Shown here piece by piece: positions 10,907 through 20,838 of a DNA stretch of 64,000 nucleotides. Position numbers and translations under genes: made by a program. Numbering within the stretch: position 1 is the first letter of the stretch; each line of letters opens with the position of its first letter. The notes below the pieces were generated by a model, which had not been told where the DNA came from, ran no database searches, and worked only from the letters and a program-made list of their open reading frames with translations. Origin of the DNA: Pseudomonas sp. P5_109 (lineage in GTDB: Bacteria > Pseudomonadota > Gammaproteobacteria > Pseudomonadales > Pseudomonadaceae); the NCBI RefSeq assembly GCF_034009455.1, contig NZ_CP125380.1:971001-1035000 (forward strand). The letters are read 5' to 3'.

Positions 10907-11431
10907 TTAACGCAGACCGCGTTGAGTCTCGTCCAGCTCACGGATGTACTTGAAGATTTTACGGCTGGAAGCAGGAGGCTTGTTTTGCGCAAGCTCATGC
11001 TGGGCCTGACGGATCAGGGAACGCAATTGCTGGCGGTCCGCGTCCGGGTAGTCGACGACGAATTTTTCCAGAACGGCATCGTCGCCGGCAATCAGACGAT
11101 CGCGCCAGCGCTCCAGGTTATGGAAGCGTTCGTTGTATTGACGGGTGGAGGCATCGAGTTGATCGAGCAGAACCAGAATGGCGGCAGTGTCCTGATCGCG
11201 CATCAATTTGCCGATGAACTGAAGGTGCCGTTTACGCGCGATGTTCGCGGTGTGCTTGGGCGCATCGGCCAGAGCCCGACGCATTCCGTCGGTCAAGGGC
11301 AGTTTTGCCAGCAAGTCAGGCTTGAGTGTTGTAAGGCGCTCGCCAAGGTCAACCAGAGCATGCAGCTCGCGTTTGACCTGGGATTTGCTTTTTTCTCCCG
11401 TATCGAGGGAGTCGTCGTAAGAATCAACCAT
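10907..11431 (-). CDS. darP: Ribosome-associated protein DarP (YjgA, DUF615)
   Basis: Dual-action ribosomal maturation protein that associates with late 50S precursors. The 174-residue sequence begins [20 protein letters not shown] and has the highly charged helical composition of DUF615, with the typical [14 protein letters not shown] and [12 protein letters not shown] segments. The frame is open far upstream, through the antisense of pmbA, but the ATG at 11431 matches the family length. It is encoded opposite to tldD and pmbA, which it separates. Confidence 0.92.
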   Translation of the reverse strand: MVDSYDDSLDTGEKSKSQVKRELHALVDLGERLTTLKPDLLAKLPLTDGMRRALADAPKHTANIARKRHLQFIGKLMRDQDTAAILVLLDQLDASTRQYNERFHNLERWRDRLIAGDDAVLEKFVVDYPDADRQQLRSLIRQAQHELAQNKPPASSRKIFKYIRELDETQRGLR

Positions 11432-11539
11432 GGTGGCCGTCCGCAAAGAAACGCCGCCATGATAACCAGTCGGGGGCCGCTTGTCCGGCCCGGTCGCTCG
11501 ATGACCGTTACCGAAAGCAGAATTTGAGTGGAGAACAGC

Positions 11540-12886
11540 ATGAGTGCAGTTGAAAGCGTCGGCCCACAAGCATTGCCGGCACTGCAGGAGCAAGTCGAGC
11601 AGATCATCGCTGAAGCCAAGCGTCAGGGCGCCAGTGCCTGTGAGGTGGCGGTGTCCCTGGAGCAGGGCTTGTCGACTTCGGTGCGTCAGCGTGAGGTCGA
11701 AACCGTTGAATTCAACCGCGATCAGGGTTTTGGCATCACTCTGTACGTCGGCCAGCGCAAAGGCTCGGCCAGCACCTCGGCCAGTGGTCCGGAGGCGATT
11801 CGCGAAACGGTCGCCGCTGCACTGGCCATCGCCAAGCACACTTCCGAAGATGAAGCCTCGGGCCTGGCGGATGCCGCGCTGATGGCCAGGGACCTGCAGG
11901 ATTTCGATCTTTTCCACGAATGGGACATCACCCCGGAGCAGGCCATCGAAAAAGCCTTGATCTGTGAAGCGGCGGCCTTCGATGCCGACGCGCGGATCAA
12001 GAACGCCGACGGCACGACCCTCAGCACCCACCAGGGCTGCCGGGTTTATGGCAACAGCCACGGGTTCATCGGCGGTTACGCATCTACTCGTCACAGCTTG
12101 AGCTGCGTGATGATCGCCGAAGCGGACGGCCAGATGCAGCGCGATTACTGGTACGACGTGAATCGGCAGGGCAATCTTCTGGCCGATCCGGTCAGCATCG
12201 GCCAGCGTGCCGCGCAGCGGGCGGCGAGCCGTCTGGGCGCGCGTCCGGTACCGACTTGCGAGGTGCCGGTGCTGTTTTCTGCAGAGTTGGCCGGGGGGCT
12301 GTTCGGCAGTTTCCTGTCGGCGATTTCCGGCGGCAGCCTGTATCGCAAGTCTTCGTTCCTTGAGGGCACTCTCGGTCAGAAGCTGTTTCCGGAATGGCTG
12401 ACCATCGACGAGCGTCCGCATCTGATGCAGGCCATGGGCAGCGCAGCGTTCGACGGTGATGGTCTGGCAACCTACGCCAAACCGTTCGTCGAAAAAGGCG
12501 AGCTGGTGTCGTACATCCTCGGCACCTACTCCGGCCGCAAGCTCGGCATGCCGAGCACCGCCAACGCCGGTGGCGTGCACAACCTGTTCGTCACCCATGG
12601 CGATGAAGACCAGGCGGCCTTGCTGCGGCGCATGGGACGCGGGCTGTTGGTCACCGAGTTGATGGGGCAGGGGCTGAACATGGTCACTGGCGATTACTCC
12701 CGGGGCGCGGCGGGTTACTGGGTCGAGAACGGCGAAATCCAGTTCGCGGTCCAGGAAGTGACCATCGCCGGCAACATGCGCGACATGTTCAAGCAGATCG
12801 TCGCCGTGGGTAACGATCTGGAGTTGCGCAGCAACATTCGCACCGGTTCGGTGCTGATCGAACGGATGACGGTGGCGGGCAGCTAA
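11540..12886 (+). CDS. pmbA: Metalloprotease TldE/PmbA
   Basis: Partner subunit of TldD in the TldD/E protease. It has 448 residues. It lacks the HExxxH motif found in TldD, as expected for TldE, but keeps the family segments [15 protein letters not shown] and [13 protein letters not shown] and the C-terminal TVAGS. An in-frame GTG at 11528 exists. The ATG at 11540, after GTGGAG, is preferred. A good intrinsic terminator follows. Confidence 0.95.
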   Translation: MSAVESVGPQALPALQEQVEQIIAEAKRQGASACEVAVSLEQGLSTSVRQREVETVEFNRDQGFGITLYVGQRKGSASTSASGPEAIRETVAAALAIAKHTSEDEASGLADAALMARDLQDFDLFHEWDITPEQAIEKALICEAAAFDADARIKNADGTTLSTHQGCRVYGNSHGFIGGYASTRHSLSCVMIAEADGQMQRDYWYDVNRQGNLLADPVSIGQRAAQRAASRLGARPVPTCEVPVLFSAELAGGLFGSFLSAISGGSLYRKSSFLEGTLGQKLFPEWLTIDERPHLMQAMGSAAFDGDGLATYAKPFVEKGELVSYILGTYSGRKLGMPSTANAGGVHNLFVTHGDEDQAALLRRMGRGLLVTELMGQGLNMVTGDYSRGAAGYWVENGEIQFAVQEVTIAGNMRDMFKQIVAVGNDLELRSNIRTGSVLIERMTVAGS

Positions 12887-12903
12887 GCCTCGGCCGCTTC
12901 ACC

Positions 12904-12940
12904 AAAAGGCGCGCCACCCATTGGGTGGCGCGCCTTTTTT
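12904..12940 (+). terminator. Intrinsic terminator after pmbA
   Basis: Inverted repeat GGCGCGCCACCCA / TGGGTGGCGCGCC with a very short loop, followed by seven T. It lies 18 bases after the pmbA stop. Confidence 0.9.
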
Positions 12941-12960
12941 ACTGGCAACAACACAGGTCC

Positions 12961-13053
12961 CCTGTGGGAGCGGGCTTGCTCGCGAAGGCGGTGTGTCAGT
13001 TGCAGTGATGTTGCCTGACACTCCCTATTCGCGAGCAAGCCCGCTCCCACAGG
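12961..13053. repeat. REPIN (paired REP), TGTGGGAGCGGGCTTGC type
   Basis: Two REP arms in inverted orientation (GTGGGAGCGGGCTTGCTCGCG and its complement) separated by about 40 bases, in the gap between pmbA and the fagA operon. Confidence 0.9.
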
Positions 13054-13085
13054 AGGTCACTTACCCTGTCAGTCTTGTTTTGTTT

Positions 13086-13108
13086 CTCATTATCATTTAA
13101 TAATAAAT
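13086..13108. promoter_or_regulatory. Probable Fur box upstream of fagA
   Basis: The AT-rich stretch CTCATTATCATTTAATAAT resembles the Fur consensus built of NATWAT hexamers (two good hexamers with a degenerate third). It lies about 30-50 bases before the fagA ATG. The homologous operon in P. aeruginosa is Fur-repressed. Confidence 0.65.
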
Positions 13109-13133
13109 CTCATTACCGAATGAGCCCCGGATC

Positions 13134-13529
13134 ATGAGTTCTGCCTTGCACGAGCATCCTTACCTCGAAAGCTGGCGCTGGATGAGTCGCCAGATCCGTT
13201 GCGCGATGAACCCCGACGAGCCTCGCCTGATCGATCACTACCTGGCCGAAGGCCGGTATCTGGCAGCTTGCACGGCAACCTCACCCTGGACCGTCGCCGA
13301 AACTTCCTTCCGTTTGTTGCTCGATACCGCCGCCGATGTCGCGCTGCCGTGGCACTGGCGCACTTACTGCCTTGACCAGGCCTGGCGCCCACTGCGCGAA
13401 CTGGAACGCCTCTCGTTGTGCAAATGCCGCCTCAAGCGCTGGCAGAGCTACACCTGGCAACTCGCTACCTGTGAGTTGCAGCCCTCGATTCCTCTCATAG
13501 AACTGATGCAAGGATCTCCCGATGAGTAA
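13134..13529 (+). CDS. fagA: FagA-like protein (Fur-associated gene A)
   Basis: Small protein (131 residues) of unknown biochemical function. No catalytic motif was recognised. It is rich in Trp and Cys (LCKCRLKRWQSYTWQLATC). Assignment rests on position: it is the first gene of a fagA-fumC-orfX-sodA operon with a Fur box, as described for P. aeruginosa. Its stop codon lies inside fumC (8-base overlap), so the two are probably translationally coupled. Confidence 0.8.
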   Translation: MSSALHEHPYLESWRWMSRQIRCAMNPDEPRLIDHYLAEGRYLAACTATSPWTVAETSFRLLLDTAADVALPWHWRTYCLDQAWRPLRELERLSLCKCRLKRWQSYTWQLATCELQPSIPLIELMQGSPDE

Positions 13530-14898
13530 TACCCGTATCGAACGCGACAGCATGGGCGAATTGAACGTCCCGGAAGACGCCCTGTACGGCGCGCAGACGC
13601 AACGTGCGGTGGATAACTTCCCGATCAGCGGCAAACCGATGCCGGTGCAGTTCATCCGCGCGCTGATCCTGGCGAAGGCGGCAGCGGCACGCACCAATGT
13701 CGAGCTCAAGCAGATCGGCGAAGCCCAGGGCAAAGCCATTGTCGATGCGGCCCAGGGTCTGCTCGAAGGCGATTTCATGCAGCATTTCCCGGTGGATGTC
13801 TTCCAGACCGGTTCCGGTACCAGCTCCAACATGAATGCCAACGAAGTGATCGCCACGCTGGCCAGCCGCTTGCTCGGCGAGGCGGTGAACCCCAACGATC
13901 ACGTCAACTGCGGGCAAAGCAGCAACGACATCATCCCGACCACCATCCACGTCAGTGCCGCGCTGGCGTTGCATGAGCAATTGCTGCCGGCGTTGACGCA
14001 TCTGGTGCAGGTCATCGAGCGCAAGGCCGGGCAGGTTCATCACCACGTCAAGACCGGGCGTACGCACCTGATGGACGCCATGCCGGTGCGCATGAGCCAG
14101 GTGCTCAACGGTTGGGCGCAGCAGCTCAAGGCCAATATCGGCCATCTGCAAGACTTGCAGCCAAGCCTGCAAGCCCTGGCCCAGGGCGGCACGGCGGTGG
14201 GCACGGGTGTCAACGCCCACCCCGAGTTCGCGGCGCGTTTCAGCCAGCAGCTGAGCAAATTGACCCAGGTTGAGTTCCAGCCAGGCAAGGACCTGTTCGC
14301 GCTGATCGGTTCCCAGGACACCGCCGTCGCGGTCTCCGGGCAACTGAAGGCTACTGCCGTGTCGCTGATGAAAATCGCCAATGACCTGCGCTGGATGAAC
14401 TCCGGCCCCCTGGCCGGCCTTGGCGAGATCGAACTGGAAGCGCTGCAACCGGGTTCCTCGATCATGCCCGGCAAGGTCAACCCGGTGATTCCCGAGGCCA
14501 CCGCGATGGTCGCGGCTCAGGTCATCGGCAACGACAGCGTGATCACCATCGCTGGGCAGTCGGGCAACTTTGAACTGAACGTGATGCTGCCGATCATCGC
14601 CCAGAACCTGCTGAGCAGTATCGAGTTGCTGGCCAACTCCAGCCGCCTGCTGGCGGACAAGGCCATCGCCAGCTTCAAGGTCAACGAAGGCCGGATCAAG
14701 GAAGCGTTGTCTCGCAACCCGATTCTGGTCACCGCGCTCAACCCGATCATCGGTTACCAGAAAGCTGCCGAGATTGCCAAGAAGGCTTATCAGCAGGGCC
14801 GGCCGGTGATCGACGTTGCGCTGGAACACACCGATCTGTCACGCGGCCAACTGGAAGAATTGCTCAACCCGGAAAAACTCACCGCGGGCGGCGTGTAA
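13522..14898 (+). CDS. fumC: Class II fumarate hydratase FumC
   Basis: Iron-independent fumarase (fumarate to L-malate, TCA cycle) that replaces the iron-sulfur class I enzyme when iron is scarce. It has 458 residues. Signature GSSIMPGKVNP is at about residues 313-323, TGRTHLMDAMP in the active site and SSNDIIPTTIH earlier. It overlaps fagA and precedes orfX and sodA. With the Fur box this indicates induction under iron limitation. Confidence 0.97.
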   Translation: MSNTRIERDSMGELNVPEDALYGAQTQRAVDNFPISGKPMPVQFIRALILAKAAAARTNVELKQIGEAQGKAIVDAAQGLLEGDFMQHFPVDVFQTGSGTSSNMNANEVIATLASRLLGEAVNPNDHVNCGQSSNDIIPTTIHVSAALALHEQLLPALTHLVQVIERKAGQVHHHVKTGRTHLMDAMPVRMSQVLNGWAQQLKANIGHLQDLQPSLQALAQGGTAVGTGVNAHPEFAARFSQQLSKLTQVEFQPGKDLFALIGSQDTAVAVSGQLKATAVSLMKIANDLRWMNSGPLAGLGEIELEALQPGSSIMPGKVNPVIPEATAMVAAQVIGNDSVITIAGQSGNFELNVMLPIIAQNLLSSIELLANSSRLLADKAIASFKVNEGRIKEALSRNPILVTALNPIIGYQKAAEIAKKAYQQGRPVIDVALEHTDLSRGQLEELLNPEKLTAGGV

Positions 14899-14925
14899 GC
14901 CCCGCTACCGCTTTGGAGGTGCACC

Positions 14926-15354
14926 ATGGAGCACTGGAAACGCACGATCGAAAGAGCCAATCGCTTTTTCATGCTGGGCGAACTGGTCGATGCCCGCGAG
15001 GCGTACCTGCAGGCATTGGCCCTGGCCCAGGTGTTGTTCGAGCGCTGGGCGGATGCCGACGAAGCGGTGGCGGCCTGCGTGATTTCCCATCACAACCTGG
15101 CGGACCTGCACTTGCGTCTGAACCAGCCGGAGGAGAGCGCCGAATACCTGTGCGCCGTCCATCAACGGCTGTTGCAGACCATGCAGGACCCACGACTGCC
15201 GCAGGCCTTGCGTGAAGCCGCGTTGCGCCAGAGCAGCAAGACCTACGTCGAGCTGCTGAATTTCATCAGTGAACACGGCGAATATCCGCGCACCCATCGA
15301 CTGTTGCACATCGATGTCGCTTCGCCTGCGCCTCATCATCATGGAGTCCATTGA
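14926..15354 (+). CDS. OrfX-like protein of the fumC-sodA operon
   Basis: A 142-residue, largely helical protein of unknown function, located as orfX between fumC and sodA in Pseudomonas. The pattern [20 protein letters not shown]...[21 protein letters not shown] resembles one or two tetratricopeptide repeats, suggesting a protein-protein interaction role. The C-terminus is His-rich (PAPHHHGVH), which could bind metal; this is inference. The ATG follows TTGGAGG. The stop lies three bases before the sodA ATG. Confidence 0.85.
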   Translation: MEHWKRTIERANRFFMLGELVDAREAYLQALALAQVLFERWADADEAVAACVISHHNLADLHLRLNQPEESAEYLCAVHQRLLQTMQDPRLPQALREAALRQSSKTYVELLNFISEHGEYPRTHRLLHIDVASPAPHHHGVH

Positions 15355-15356
15355 AC

Positions 15357-15968
15357 ATGGCTTTTACCTTGCCTGCCTTGCCGTACGCCTACGACGCCCT
15401 GGAACCGCACATCGATGCGCAGACCATGGAAATCCACTACACCAAGCACCACCAGACCTACATCAACAACCTCAACGCGGCCGTCGAGGGCACCGAGTAT
15501 GCCGAGTGGCCGGTGGAGAAACTGGTGTCCGCCGTTCAGCAACTGCCGGAAAAGCTGCGCGCGGCGGTGATCAACCAAGGGGGCGGCCACGCCAACCATT
15601 CGTTGTTCTGGGAAGTCATGGCGCCCGGCGGCGGTGGCAAACCCGAAGGGGCGCTGGCCAAGGCTATCGATGAGCAATTGGGTGGTCTCGACAGCTTCAA
15701 GGAAGCGTTCACCAAGGCTGCACTGACCCGCTTTGGCAGTGGCTGGGCCTGGCTGAGCGTGACCCCGCAAAAGACCCTGCTGGTGGAAAGCAGCGGAAAC
15801 CAGGACAGCCCGTTAATGAACGGCAATACACCGATTCTGGGCCTCGACGTCTGGGAGCACGCCTATTACCTGCGCTATCAGAACCGTCGTCCGGAATACA
15901 TCAGCGCGTTCTACAACGTGATCAATTGGCCGGAAGTCGCTGCGCGCTATCAGGCCACACTGGTTTAA
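15357..15968 (+). CDS. sodA: Manganese superoxide dismutase
   Basis: Converts superoxide to hydrogen peroxide and oxygen in the cytoplasm. It has 203 residues. Metal ligands of the Fe/Mn family are visible: His in [12 protein letters not shown], His in [11 protein letters not shown], and Asp and His in [14 protein letters not shown]. The GGGHANH (rather than AAQVWNH) context and the operon with fumC under a Fur box indicate the manganese enzyme used when iron is low (called sodM in P. aeruginosa). The ATG at 15357 is chosen over a TTG six bases upstream. Confidence 0.96.
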   Translation: MAFTLPALPYAYDALEPHIDAQTMEIHYTKHHQTYINNLNAAVEGTEYAEWPVEKLVSAVQQLPEKLRAAVINQGGGHANHSLFWEVMAPGGGGKPEGALAKAIDEQLGGLDSFKEAFTKAALTRFGSGWAWLSVTPQKTLLVESSGNQDSPLMNGNTPILGLDVWEHAYYLRYQNRRPEYISAFYNVINWPEVAARYQATLV

Positions 15969-15999
15969 GTCATCTGTAAAAACAATCCAAGGCTGGGCT

Positions 16000-16893
16000 A
16001 TGGGCACTGAAACACTGGCGATCGGAAGTGGGCGGATGTTTCGTTACGCGTTTGGATCGCTGTTACTGCTGGCGGGAATGAGCCTATTGGTTGCCCATGG
16101 TCTGGCATGGCTCGACCTTGAGCCGAAGTTGCTGCGTGCATTGCAGGGCGGTGCGATCTGCGCCCTGGGTACCGCGCTCGGTGCGGTACCGGTATTGGTG
16201 ATTCGGCGCATGCCGCAGATGCTCAGCGACACTTTGCTGGGTTTTGGCGCTGGCGTGATGCTTGCGGCAACGGCATTTTCGTTGATCGTTCCGGGCATTG
16301 CTGCCGCCGAAGGGCTTGGCTTGTCACCCTGGGCGTCCAGCGGGCTGATCAGCTTCGGCATCATGCTCGGCGCGTTCGGGTTGTTCCTTGTGGACCGGAA
16401 GGTCTCCGGTGCCAGCCCGGAAATGCTGGTCGGTACCCTGGAGCGGCCGGTCATTCCTCCGCGCATCTGGCTGTTTGTGTTTGCGATCATTGCCCACAAC
16501 ATCCCCGAAGGCATGGCGGTCGGCGTTTCCGCCGGTGGCGGCATGGCTGATGCCGACAGCCTGGCGATGGGTATTGCCCTGCAGGATGTGCCGGAAGGAT
16601 TGGTGATCGCGTTGGTGCTGGCTGGGGCAGGGATGTCCCGGGTCAAGGCGTTCCTGATCGGTGCCGCATCAGGGTTGGTCGAACCGGTGTTCGCGCTATT
16701 GTGCGCCTGGCTGGTGAGTCTGGCAGAGTTGCTGCTGCCTTTGGGCCTGGCGCTGGCGGCGGGGGCGATGTTGCTGGTGGTGACTCACGAAGTGATTCCC
16801 GAGTCGCGTCGCAATGGTCACGACAAGCTTGCCAGCCTTGGGTTGCTGATGGGGTTTTGTTTGATGATGGTGATGGATACGGCGCTGGCGTGA
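16000..16893 (+). CDS. ZIP family divalent metal transporter
   Basis: Inner-membrane metal importer, probably for Zn, Mn or Fe. It has 297 residues with about eight hydrophobic helices. The ZIP signature HNIPEGMAVGVSAG in helix 4 and QDVPEGLVIALVL in helix 5 supply the metal-binding residues. It is 31 bases downstream of sodA and may belong to the same Fur-controlled transcript. Manganese supply to SodA would make sense, but substrate cannot be read from sequence. Confidence 0.9.
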   Translation: MGTETLAIGSGRMFRYAFGSLLLLAGMSLLVAHGLAWLDLEPKLLRALQGGAICALGTALGAVPVLVIRRMPQMLSDTLLGFGAGVMLAATAFSLIVPGIAAAEGLGLSPWASSGLISFGIMLGAFGLFLVDRKVSGASPEMLVGTLERPVIPPRIWLFVFAIIAHNIPEGMAVGVSAGGGMADADSLAMGIALQDVPEGLVIALVLAGAGMSRVKAFLIGAASGLVEPVFALLCAWLVSLAELLLPLGLALAAGAMLLVVTHEVIPESRRNGHDKLASLGLLMGFCLMMVMDTALA

Positions 16894-16923
16894 TTTGTGG
16901 TGTTGCTTTGTGGGGAGGGGCTC

Positions 16924-17077
16924 TTGTGGCGAGGGGGCTTGTCGGAACGCCGCATCGCCCCGTTCGGCTGCGCAGCAGTCGTAAAAATCAGCAAACGCGG
17001 TGTATCTGGTGCATTGCGATGACCCGGTTTGGGGCCGCTTCGCGACCCAACGGGGGCAAGCCCCCTCGCCACAAAAG
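16924..17077. repeat. Long inverted repeat, TTGTGGCGAGGGGGCTTG type
   Basis: Left arm TTGTGGCGAGGGGGCTTG and right arm CAAGCCCCCTCGCCACAA flank about 110 bases that contain a second partial palindrome. A sister copy lies at 59362-59471. It lies between the convergent ZIP transporter and npr genes. Confidence 0.8.
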
Positions 17078-17091
17078 CTCCCTCGGCGGGA

Positions 17092-17364
17092 TTACTCGCC
17101 TTCGTCAAAGAAGTTGTTGATCAACGCCACCAGCGCATTCAGCGCTTCCTGTTCCTGCTCGCCTTCTGTGCTCAAGTGGATCGTGGTGCCTTTGCCGGCG
17201 GCCAGCATCATCATCGCCATGATGCTTTTGCCATCGACCATCGATTCCGGCGTGCGACCGGCGCGGATCTGGCATGGGAACTGACCCGCTACCCCAACGA
17301 ATTTTGCAGAAGCGCGGGCATGCAGGCCCAGCTTGTTGATGATTTCGATTTCCAGAGCAGGCAT
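17092..17364 (-). CDS. ptsO: Phosphocarrier NPr of the nitrogen PTS
   Basis: HPr-like protein that passes phosphate from EI-Ntr (PtsP) to EIIA-Ntr (PtsN). It has 90 residues. Phosphorylated His15 is in KLGLHARASAKFV, and the Ser-46-region equivalent is in GKSIMAMMML. It is last in the rpoN-hpf-ptsN-rapZ-npr block, 15 bases after rapZ. Confidence 0.95.
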   Translation of the reverse strand: MPALEIEIINKLGLHARASAKFVGVAGQFPCQIRAGRTPESMVDGKSIMAMMMLAAGKGTTIHLSTEGEQEQEALNALVALINNFFDEGE

Positions 17365-17379
17365 CGCGGTGTGAATCCT

Positions 17380-18237
17380 TTAGCTGAGGTCGCGGTGGCG
17401 AACCTGGACGTTCTTCAGTGATTTTTGCAGCACCTGTCCCAGACGCTCGGTCAGATAGACGGAGCGGTGATGTCCGCCAGTGCAGCCAATGGCAATGGTG
17501 ACGTAGGCGCGGTTGCTGGCGGCAAAACGAGGCAGCCACTTTAGCAGGTATGTGGAAATGTCCTGGAACATCTCTTCGACATCCGGCTGTGCCGCCAGAT
17601 ACTCGGCAACCGGTAGATCGAGCCCGGACTGCTCGCGCAATTCCGGCTTCCAGTAAGGGTTGGGCAGGCAGCGCACATCGAACACCAGGTCGGCGTCCAC
17701 CGGCATCCCACGCTTGAACCCGAAGGACTCCACCAGGAACGCAGTGCCGGGTTCTGGCTGATTCAACAGGCGCAGCTTGATGGCGTCGCGCAGTTGGTAC
17801 AGGTTCAGGCTGGTGGTGTTGATCTTGAGATCGGCGAGGTCGGCAATCGGCCCGAGCAGGGCGCTCTCGACGCTGATGGCTTCGGCCAGCGAGCGGTTGG
17901 CGTTGGTCAGGGGGTGACGTCGGCGGGTTTCCGAGAAGCGCTTGAGCAGGGTTTCTTCGTCGGCGTCCAGATACAGGACATCGCACTGGATGTGGCGGCT
18001 GCGGACTTCCTCGAGCAGGTCGGGGAAGCGTGACAGGTGGCTGGGCAGGTTGCGGGCGTCAATGGAAACGGCGACCAACGGCTGCAATAGCTCGGTATGA
18101 ATCAACGCTCGTTCGGCCAGTTCCGGGAGCAGGCCGGCAGGCAGATTGTCGATGCAGTAGTAGCCGTTGTCCTCAAGAACGTTGAGGGCGGTACTTTTAC
18201 CTGAGCCGGAACGGCCACTGACGATGATCAAGCGCAT
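17380..18237 (-). CDS. rapZ: RNase adapter protein RapZ
   Basis: P-loop protein (285 residues) that in enterobacteria delivers the GlmZ small RNA to RNase E and senses glucosamine-6-phosphate. Walker [10 protein letters not shown] is at residues 8-16. The conserved C-terminal domain has [15 protein letters not shown]. It is separated from ptsN by two bases. The E. coli GlmZ/GlmY RNAs are not expected in Pseudomonas, so its partner here is unknown. Confidence 0.95.
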   Translation of the reverse strand: MRLIIVSGRSGSGKSTALNVLEDNGYYCIDNLPAGLLPELAERALIHTELLQPLVAVSIDARNLPSHLSRFPDLLEEVRSRHIQCDVLYLDADEETLLKRFSETRRRHPLTNANRSLAEAISVESALLGPIADLADLKINTTSLNLYQLRDAIKLRLLNQPEPGTAFLVESFGFKRGMPVDADLVFDVRCLPNPYWKPELREQSGLDLPVAEYLAAQPDVEEMFQDISTYLLKWLPRFAASNRAYVTIAIGCTGGHHRSVYLTERLGQVLQKSLKNVQVRHRDLS

Positions 18238-18239
18238 GA

Positions 18240-18704
18240 TTACTGACCGTTTTGCTCGTCCAGGACAACCTGATACAGGGCTTCGTTGCTTGTAGCACTA
18301 CGCAGTTTTTCGCGAACTTCCTTGCGGTCGAGCATGCTGGCGATCTGTCGCAGCAGCTCAAGGTGCGCATCGGTGGCGGCTTCCGGGACCAGCAGTACGA
18401 ACAGCAGGTCAACCGGTGCGCCGTCGATGGCGTCGAAATCGATAGGGGCGTCCAGGTGCATCAGTGCACTGATGGGCGAAACACAACCCTTGAGACGGCA
18501 ATGTGGAATAGCGATGCCGTTGCCAAAACCGGTGGAACCGAGTTTTTCACGGGCAATCAGAGCCTCGAAGACATCTTGCATCTCCAGAGCCGGCACTTCG
18601 CGGGCGATCAGATTGGCAATTTGTTCGAGGGCTTTCTTTTTACTGCCACCCGGCACGTTCACCAGGGAACGGCCGGGGGTCAGGATACTTTCAAGTCGGA
18701 TCAT
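18240..18704 (-). CDS. ptsN: PTS IIA-like nitrogen regulatory protein PtsN
   Basis: Terminal phospho-acceptor of the nitrogen PTS. It regulates potassium uptake, sigma-54 genes and other targets by protein contacts. It has 154 residues. The phosphorylated His68 is in [11 protein letters not shown]. It lies between hpf and rapZ downstream of rpoN, the conserved proteobacterial order. Confidence 0.96.
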   Translation of the reverse strand: MIRLESILTPGRSLVNVPGGSKKKALEQIANLIAREVPALEMQDVFEALIAREKLGSTGFGNGIAIPHCRLKGCVSPISALMHLDAPIDFDAIDGAPVDLLFVLLVPEAATDAHLELLRQIASMLDRKEVREKLRSATSNEALYQVVLDEQNGQ

Positions 18705-18716
18705 GGGTTGGGAGTG

Positions 18717-19025
18717 TTAACGACCGGTTGCGCCCTGAAGGAGGCTCTGGGTCTTTTCCTTATGCTTTTTGAGTTGTTTATCCAGCTTGTCGGTGAGTGC
18801 GTCGATCGCCGCGTACATATCAGTATGTTCCGCGTTTGCGACCACTTCATTCCCGGGAATATGCAGCGTGGCTTCGATTTTCTGCTTCAGCTTTTCGACG
18901 GTCATCGTGACCTGTACGTTAGTGATCTTGTCGAAATGTCGCTCCAATCGTTCGAGTTTTTCGCCGATGTAGGTGCGAAGAGGTTCGGTCACTTCCAGTT
19001 GGTGTCCACTGATGTTGACTTGCAT
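18717..19025 (-). CDS. hpf: Ribosome hibernation promoting factor
   Basis: Short HPF/YfiA family protein (102 residues) that binds 16S rRNA in the 30S decoding region and drives formation of inactive 100S dimers in stationary phase. It starts MQVNISGHQLEVTEPLR and ends in a basic tail. The ATG at 19025 has GAAGGAGAA just upstream. A longer in-frame start at 19079 would add a non-homologous extension. It follows rpoN by 74 bases. Confidence 0.95.
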   Translation of the reverse strand: MQVNISGHQLEVTEPLRTYIGEKLERLERHFDKITNVQVTMTVEKLKQKIEATLHIPGNEVVANAEHTDMYAAIDALTDKLDKQLKKHKEKTQSLLQGATGR

Positions 19026-19099
19026 ACAGCTTCTCCTTCGTTGCCAGTGCATAAAGCGGTAGATCAGATGATCTACCACTGGAACGCTGTGGCGTGGCC

Positions 19100-20593
19100 C
19101 TACATCAACCGCTTACGTTCGCTCGAAGGCGCGATCCCCAAAGATTCGCGGTACTTGGCGACGGTGCGGCGAGCCACCTGAATGCCTTGTGCCTCCAGTA
19201 AACCAGCGATCTTGCTGTCACTCAACGGCTTTTTCTGATTTTCCGCGGCAACCAGTTTTTTGATGATCGCGCGGATCGCCGTGGACGAGCATTCGCCGCC
19301 TTCGGAGGTGCTGACATGGCTGGAGAAAAAGTATTTCAGTTCATATATTCCCCGGGGGGTGTGCATGAACTTCTGGGTGGTCACCCGTGAAATCGTCGAC
19401 TCATGCATGCCGACCGCTTCGGCGATGTCATGCAGGACCAGCGGCTTCATGGCTTCGTCGCCATATTCGAGGAATCCGCGCTGATGCTCGACGATCTGGG
19501 TGGCAACCTTCATCAGGGTTTCATTGCGGCTTTGCAGGCTCTTGATGAACCAGCGGGCCTCCTGCAACTGATTGCGCATGAAGGTGTTGTCGGCGCTGGT
19601 GTCGGCGCGGCGCACGAAACCGGCATACTGGGCGTTGACCCGCAGCCGTGGCACCGACTCCTGATTCAGCTCCACCAGCCAGCGCTCGTTGTCCTTGCGC
19701 ACGATAACGTCAGGAACGACGTACTCGGCTTCGGTGGACTCGATCTGCGAGCCCGGGCGCGGGTTGAGGCTCTGGACCAGCTCGATGACCTGGCGCAGCT
19801 CGTCTTCCTTGAGCTTCATGCGGCGCATCAACTGGCTGTAGTCGCGGCTGCCAAGCAGGTCGATGTAATCGGTGACCAGGCGCTTGGCCTCGGCCAGCCA
19901 AGGGGTCTTGGCGGGTAGCTGGCGCAATTGCAGCAGCAGGCATTCGCCCAGGTTGCGGGCGCCGATGCCGGCGGGCTCGAATTGCTGGATGCGGTGCAGG
20001 ACGGCTTCGATTTCGTCCAGTTCGATGTCCAGTTCCGGGTCGAAGGCTTCGAGGATTTCCTCGAGGGTTTCGTCCAGGTAGCCCTGATTGTTGATGCAGT
20101 CGATCAGGGTCACGGCGATCAGGCGATCGGTGTCGGACATCGGTGCCAGGTTCAGTTGCCACAGCAAGTGGCTTTGCAGGCTTTCACCGGCAGAGGTGCG
20201 GGTGGTGAAGTCCCACTCGTCATCGTCATTGCTGGGCAGGCTGCTGGCGCTGGTCTGGTAAACGTCTTCCCACGCGGTGTCGACGGGGAGTTCGTTGGGG
20301 ATGCGCTCGTTCCAGTCACCCTCATCGAGGCTGTCAACCGTCGGGGCGGTTTCCTGGTAGGAGGGTTCCTGGATGTCGGTGTTGGGTTTTTGTTCGGCGT
20401 TGTCGGCCATGGGGTCGGAATTGTCGAAGTCGTCGCCTTCTTCCTGGCGTTCGAGCATCGGATTGGACTCCAGGGCCTCCTGGATTTCCTGTTGCAGGTC
20501 CAGGGTCGACAATTGGAGCAGGCGGATGGCCTGTTGCAGCTGCGGTGTCATCGTCAGCTGCTGGCCCATTCTCAAGACTAGCGATGGTTTCAT
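19100..20593 (-). CDS. rpoN: RNA polymerase sigma-54 factor RpoN
   Basis: Alternative sigma factor that recognises -24/-12 promoters and needs AAA+ activators. It has 497 residues. The Gln/Leu-rich activator-interaction region I is at 1-50 ([21 protein letters not shown]). An acidic region II follows (about 50-120). The core-binding domain is in the middle, and the C-terminal RpoN box is seen as [10 protein letters not shown] about 15 residues from the end. Its neighbours lptB and hpf-ptsN are conserved partners. Confidence 0.98.
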   Translation of the reverse strand: MKPSLVLRMGQQLTMTPQLQQAIRLLQLSTLDLQQEIQEALESNPMLERQEEGDDFDNSDPMADNAEQKPNTDIQEPSYQETAPTVDSLDEGDWNERIPNELPVDTAWEDVYQTSASSLPSNDDDEWDFTTRTSAGESLQSHLLWQLNLAPMSDTDRLIAVTLIDCINNQGYLDETLEEILEAFDPELDIELDEIEAVLHRIQQFEPAGIGARNLGECLLLQLRQLPAKTPWLAEAKRLVTDYIDLLGSRDYSQLMRRMKLKEDELRQVIELVQSLNPRPGSQIESTEAEYVVPDVIVRKDNERWLVELNQESVPRLRVNAQYAGFVRRADTSADNTFMRNQLQEARWFIKSLQSRNETLMKVATQIVEHQRGFLEYGDEAMKPLVLHDIAEAVGMHESTISRVTTQKFMHTPRGIYELKYFFSSHVSTSEGGECSSTAIRAIIKKLVAAENQKKPLSDSKIAGLLEAQGIQVARRTVAKYRESLGIAPSSERKRLM

Positions 20594-20806
20594 GGCAGGG
20601 GCTTAACACCTTATTCGCCGGCGCACATGCGCCATCCACTACAGGGCGCCGGGGCGCCAAACTTAAGCAAATTATATGCCCGAAACTGAAGGGTTTGCCT
20701 AGACCGCTGTAACAATAAAAAACTATTAAATTGTGTTGCCGCGCTGCCCTTTTTGAGGGCTGAACACGCTTGTTCGCATGAAACGCTGGCGTATCGCGGA
20801 TCACGT

Positions 20807-20832
20807 GCCCAGGCGACTGCCTGGGCACGACT
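20807..20832. other. Hairpin between lptB and rpoN
   Basis: Perfect inverted repeat GTGCCCAGGC / GCCTGGGCAC with a four-base loop in the 245-base gap. It has no T-tract on either strand, so it is probably a transcript-stabilising or attenuating stem rather than a full terminator. Confidence 0.5.
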
Positions 20833-20838
20833 CAGCGT

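Noticed and set aside
10862..11527. Plus-strand open frame across darP
   Set aside because: Antisense to a gene with a clear DUF615 product; its own translation has no recognisable family.
20807..20832. Terminator between lptB and rpoN
   Set aside because: The stem is perfect but has no T-tract on either strand, so it is listed only as a hairpin.
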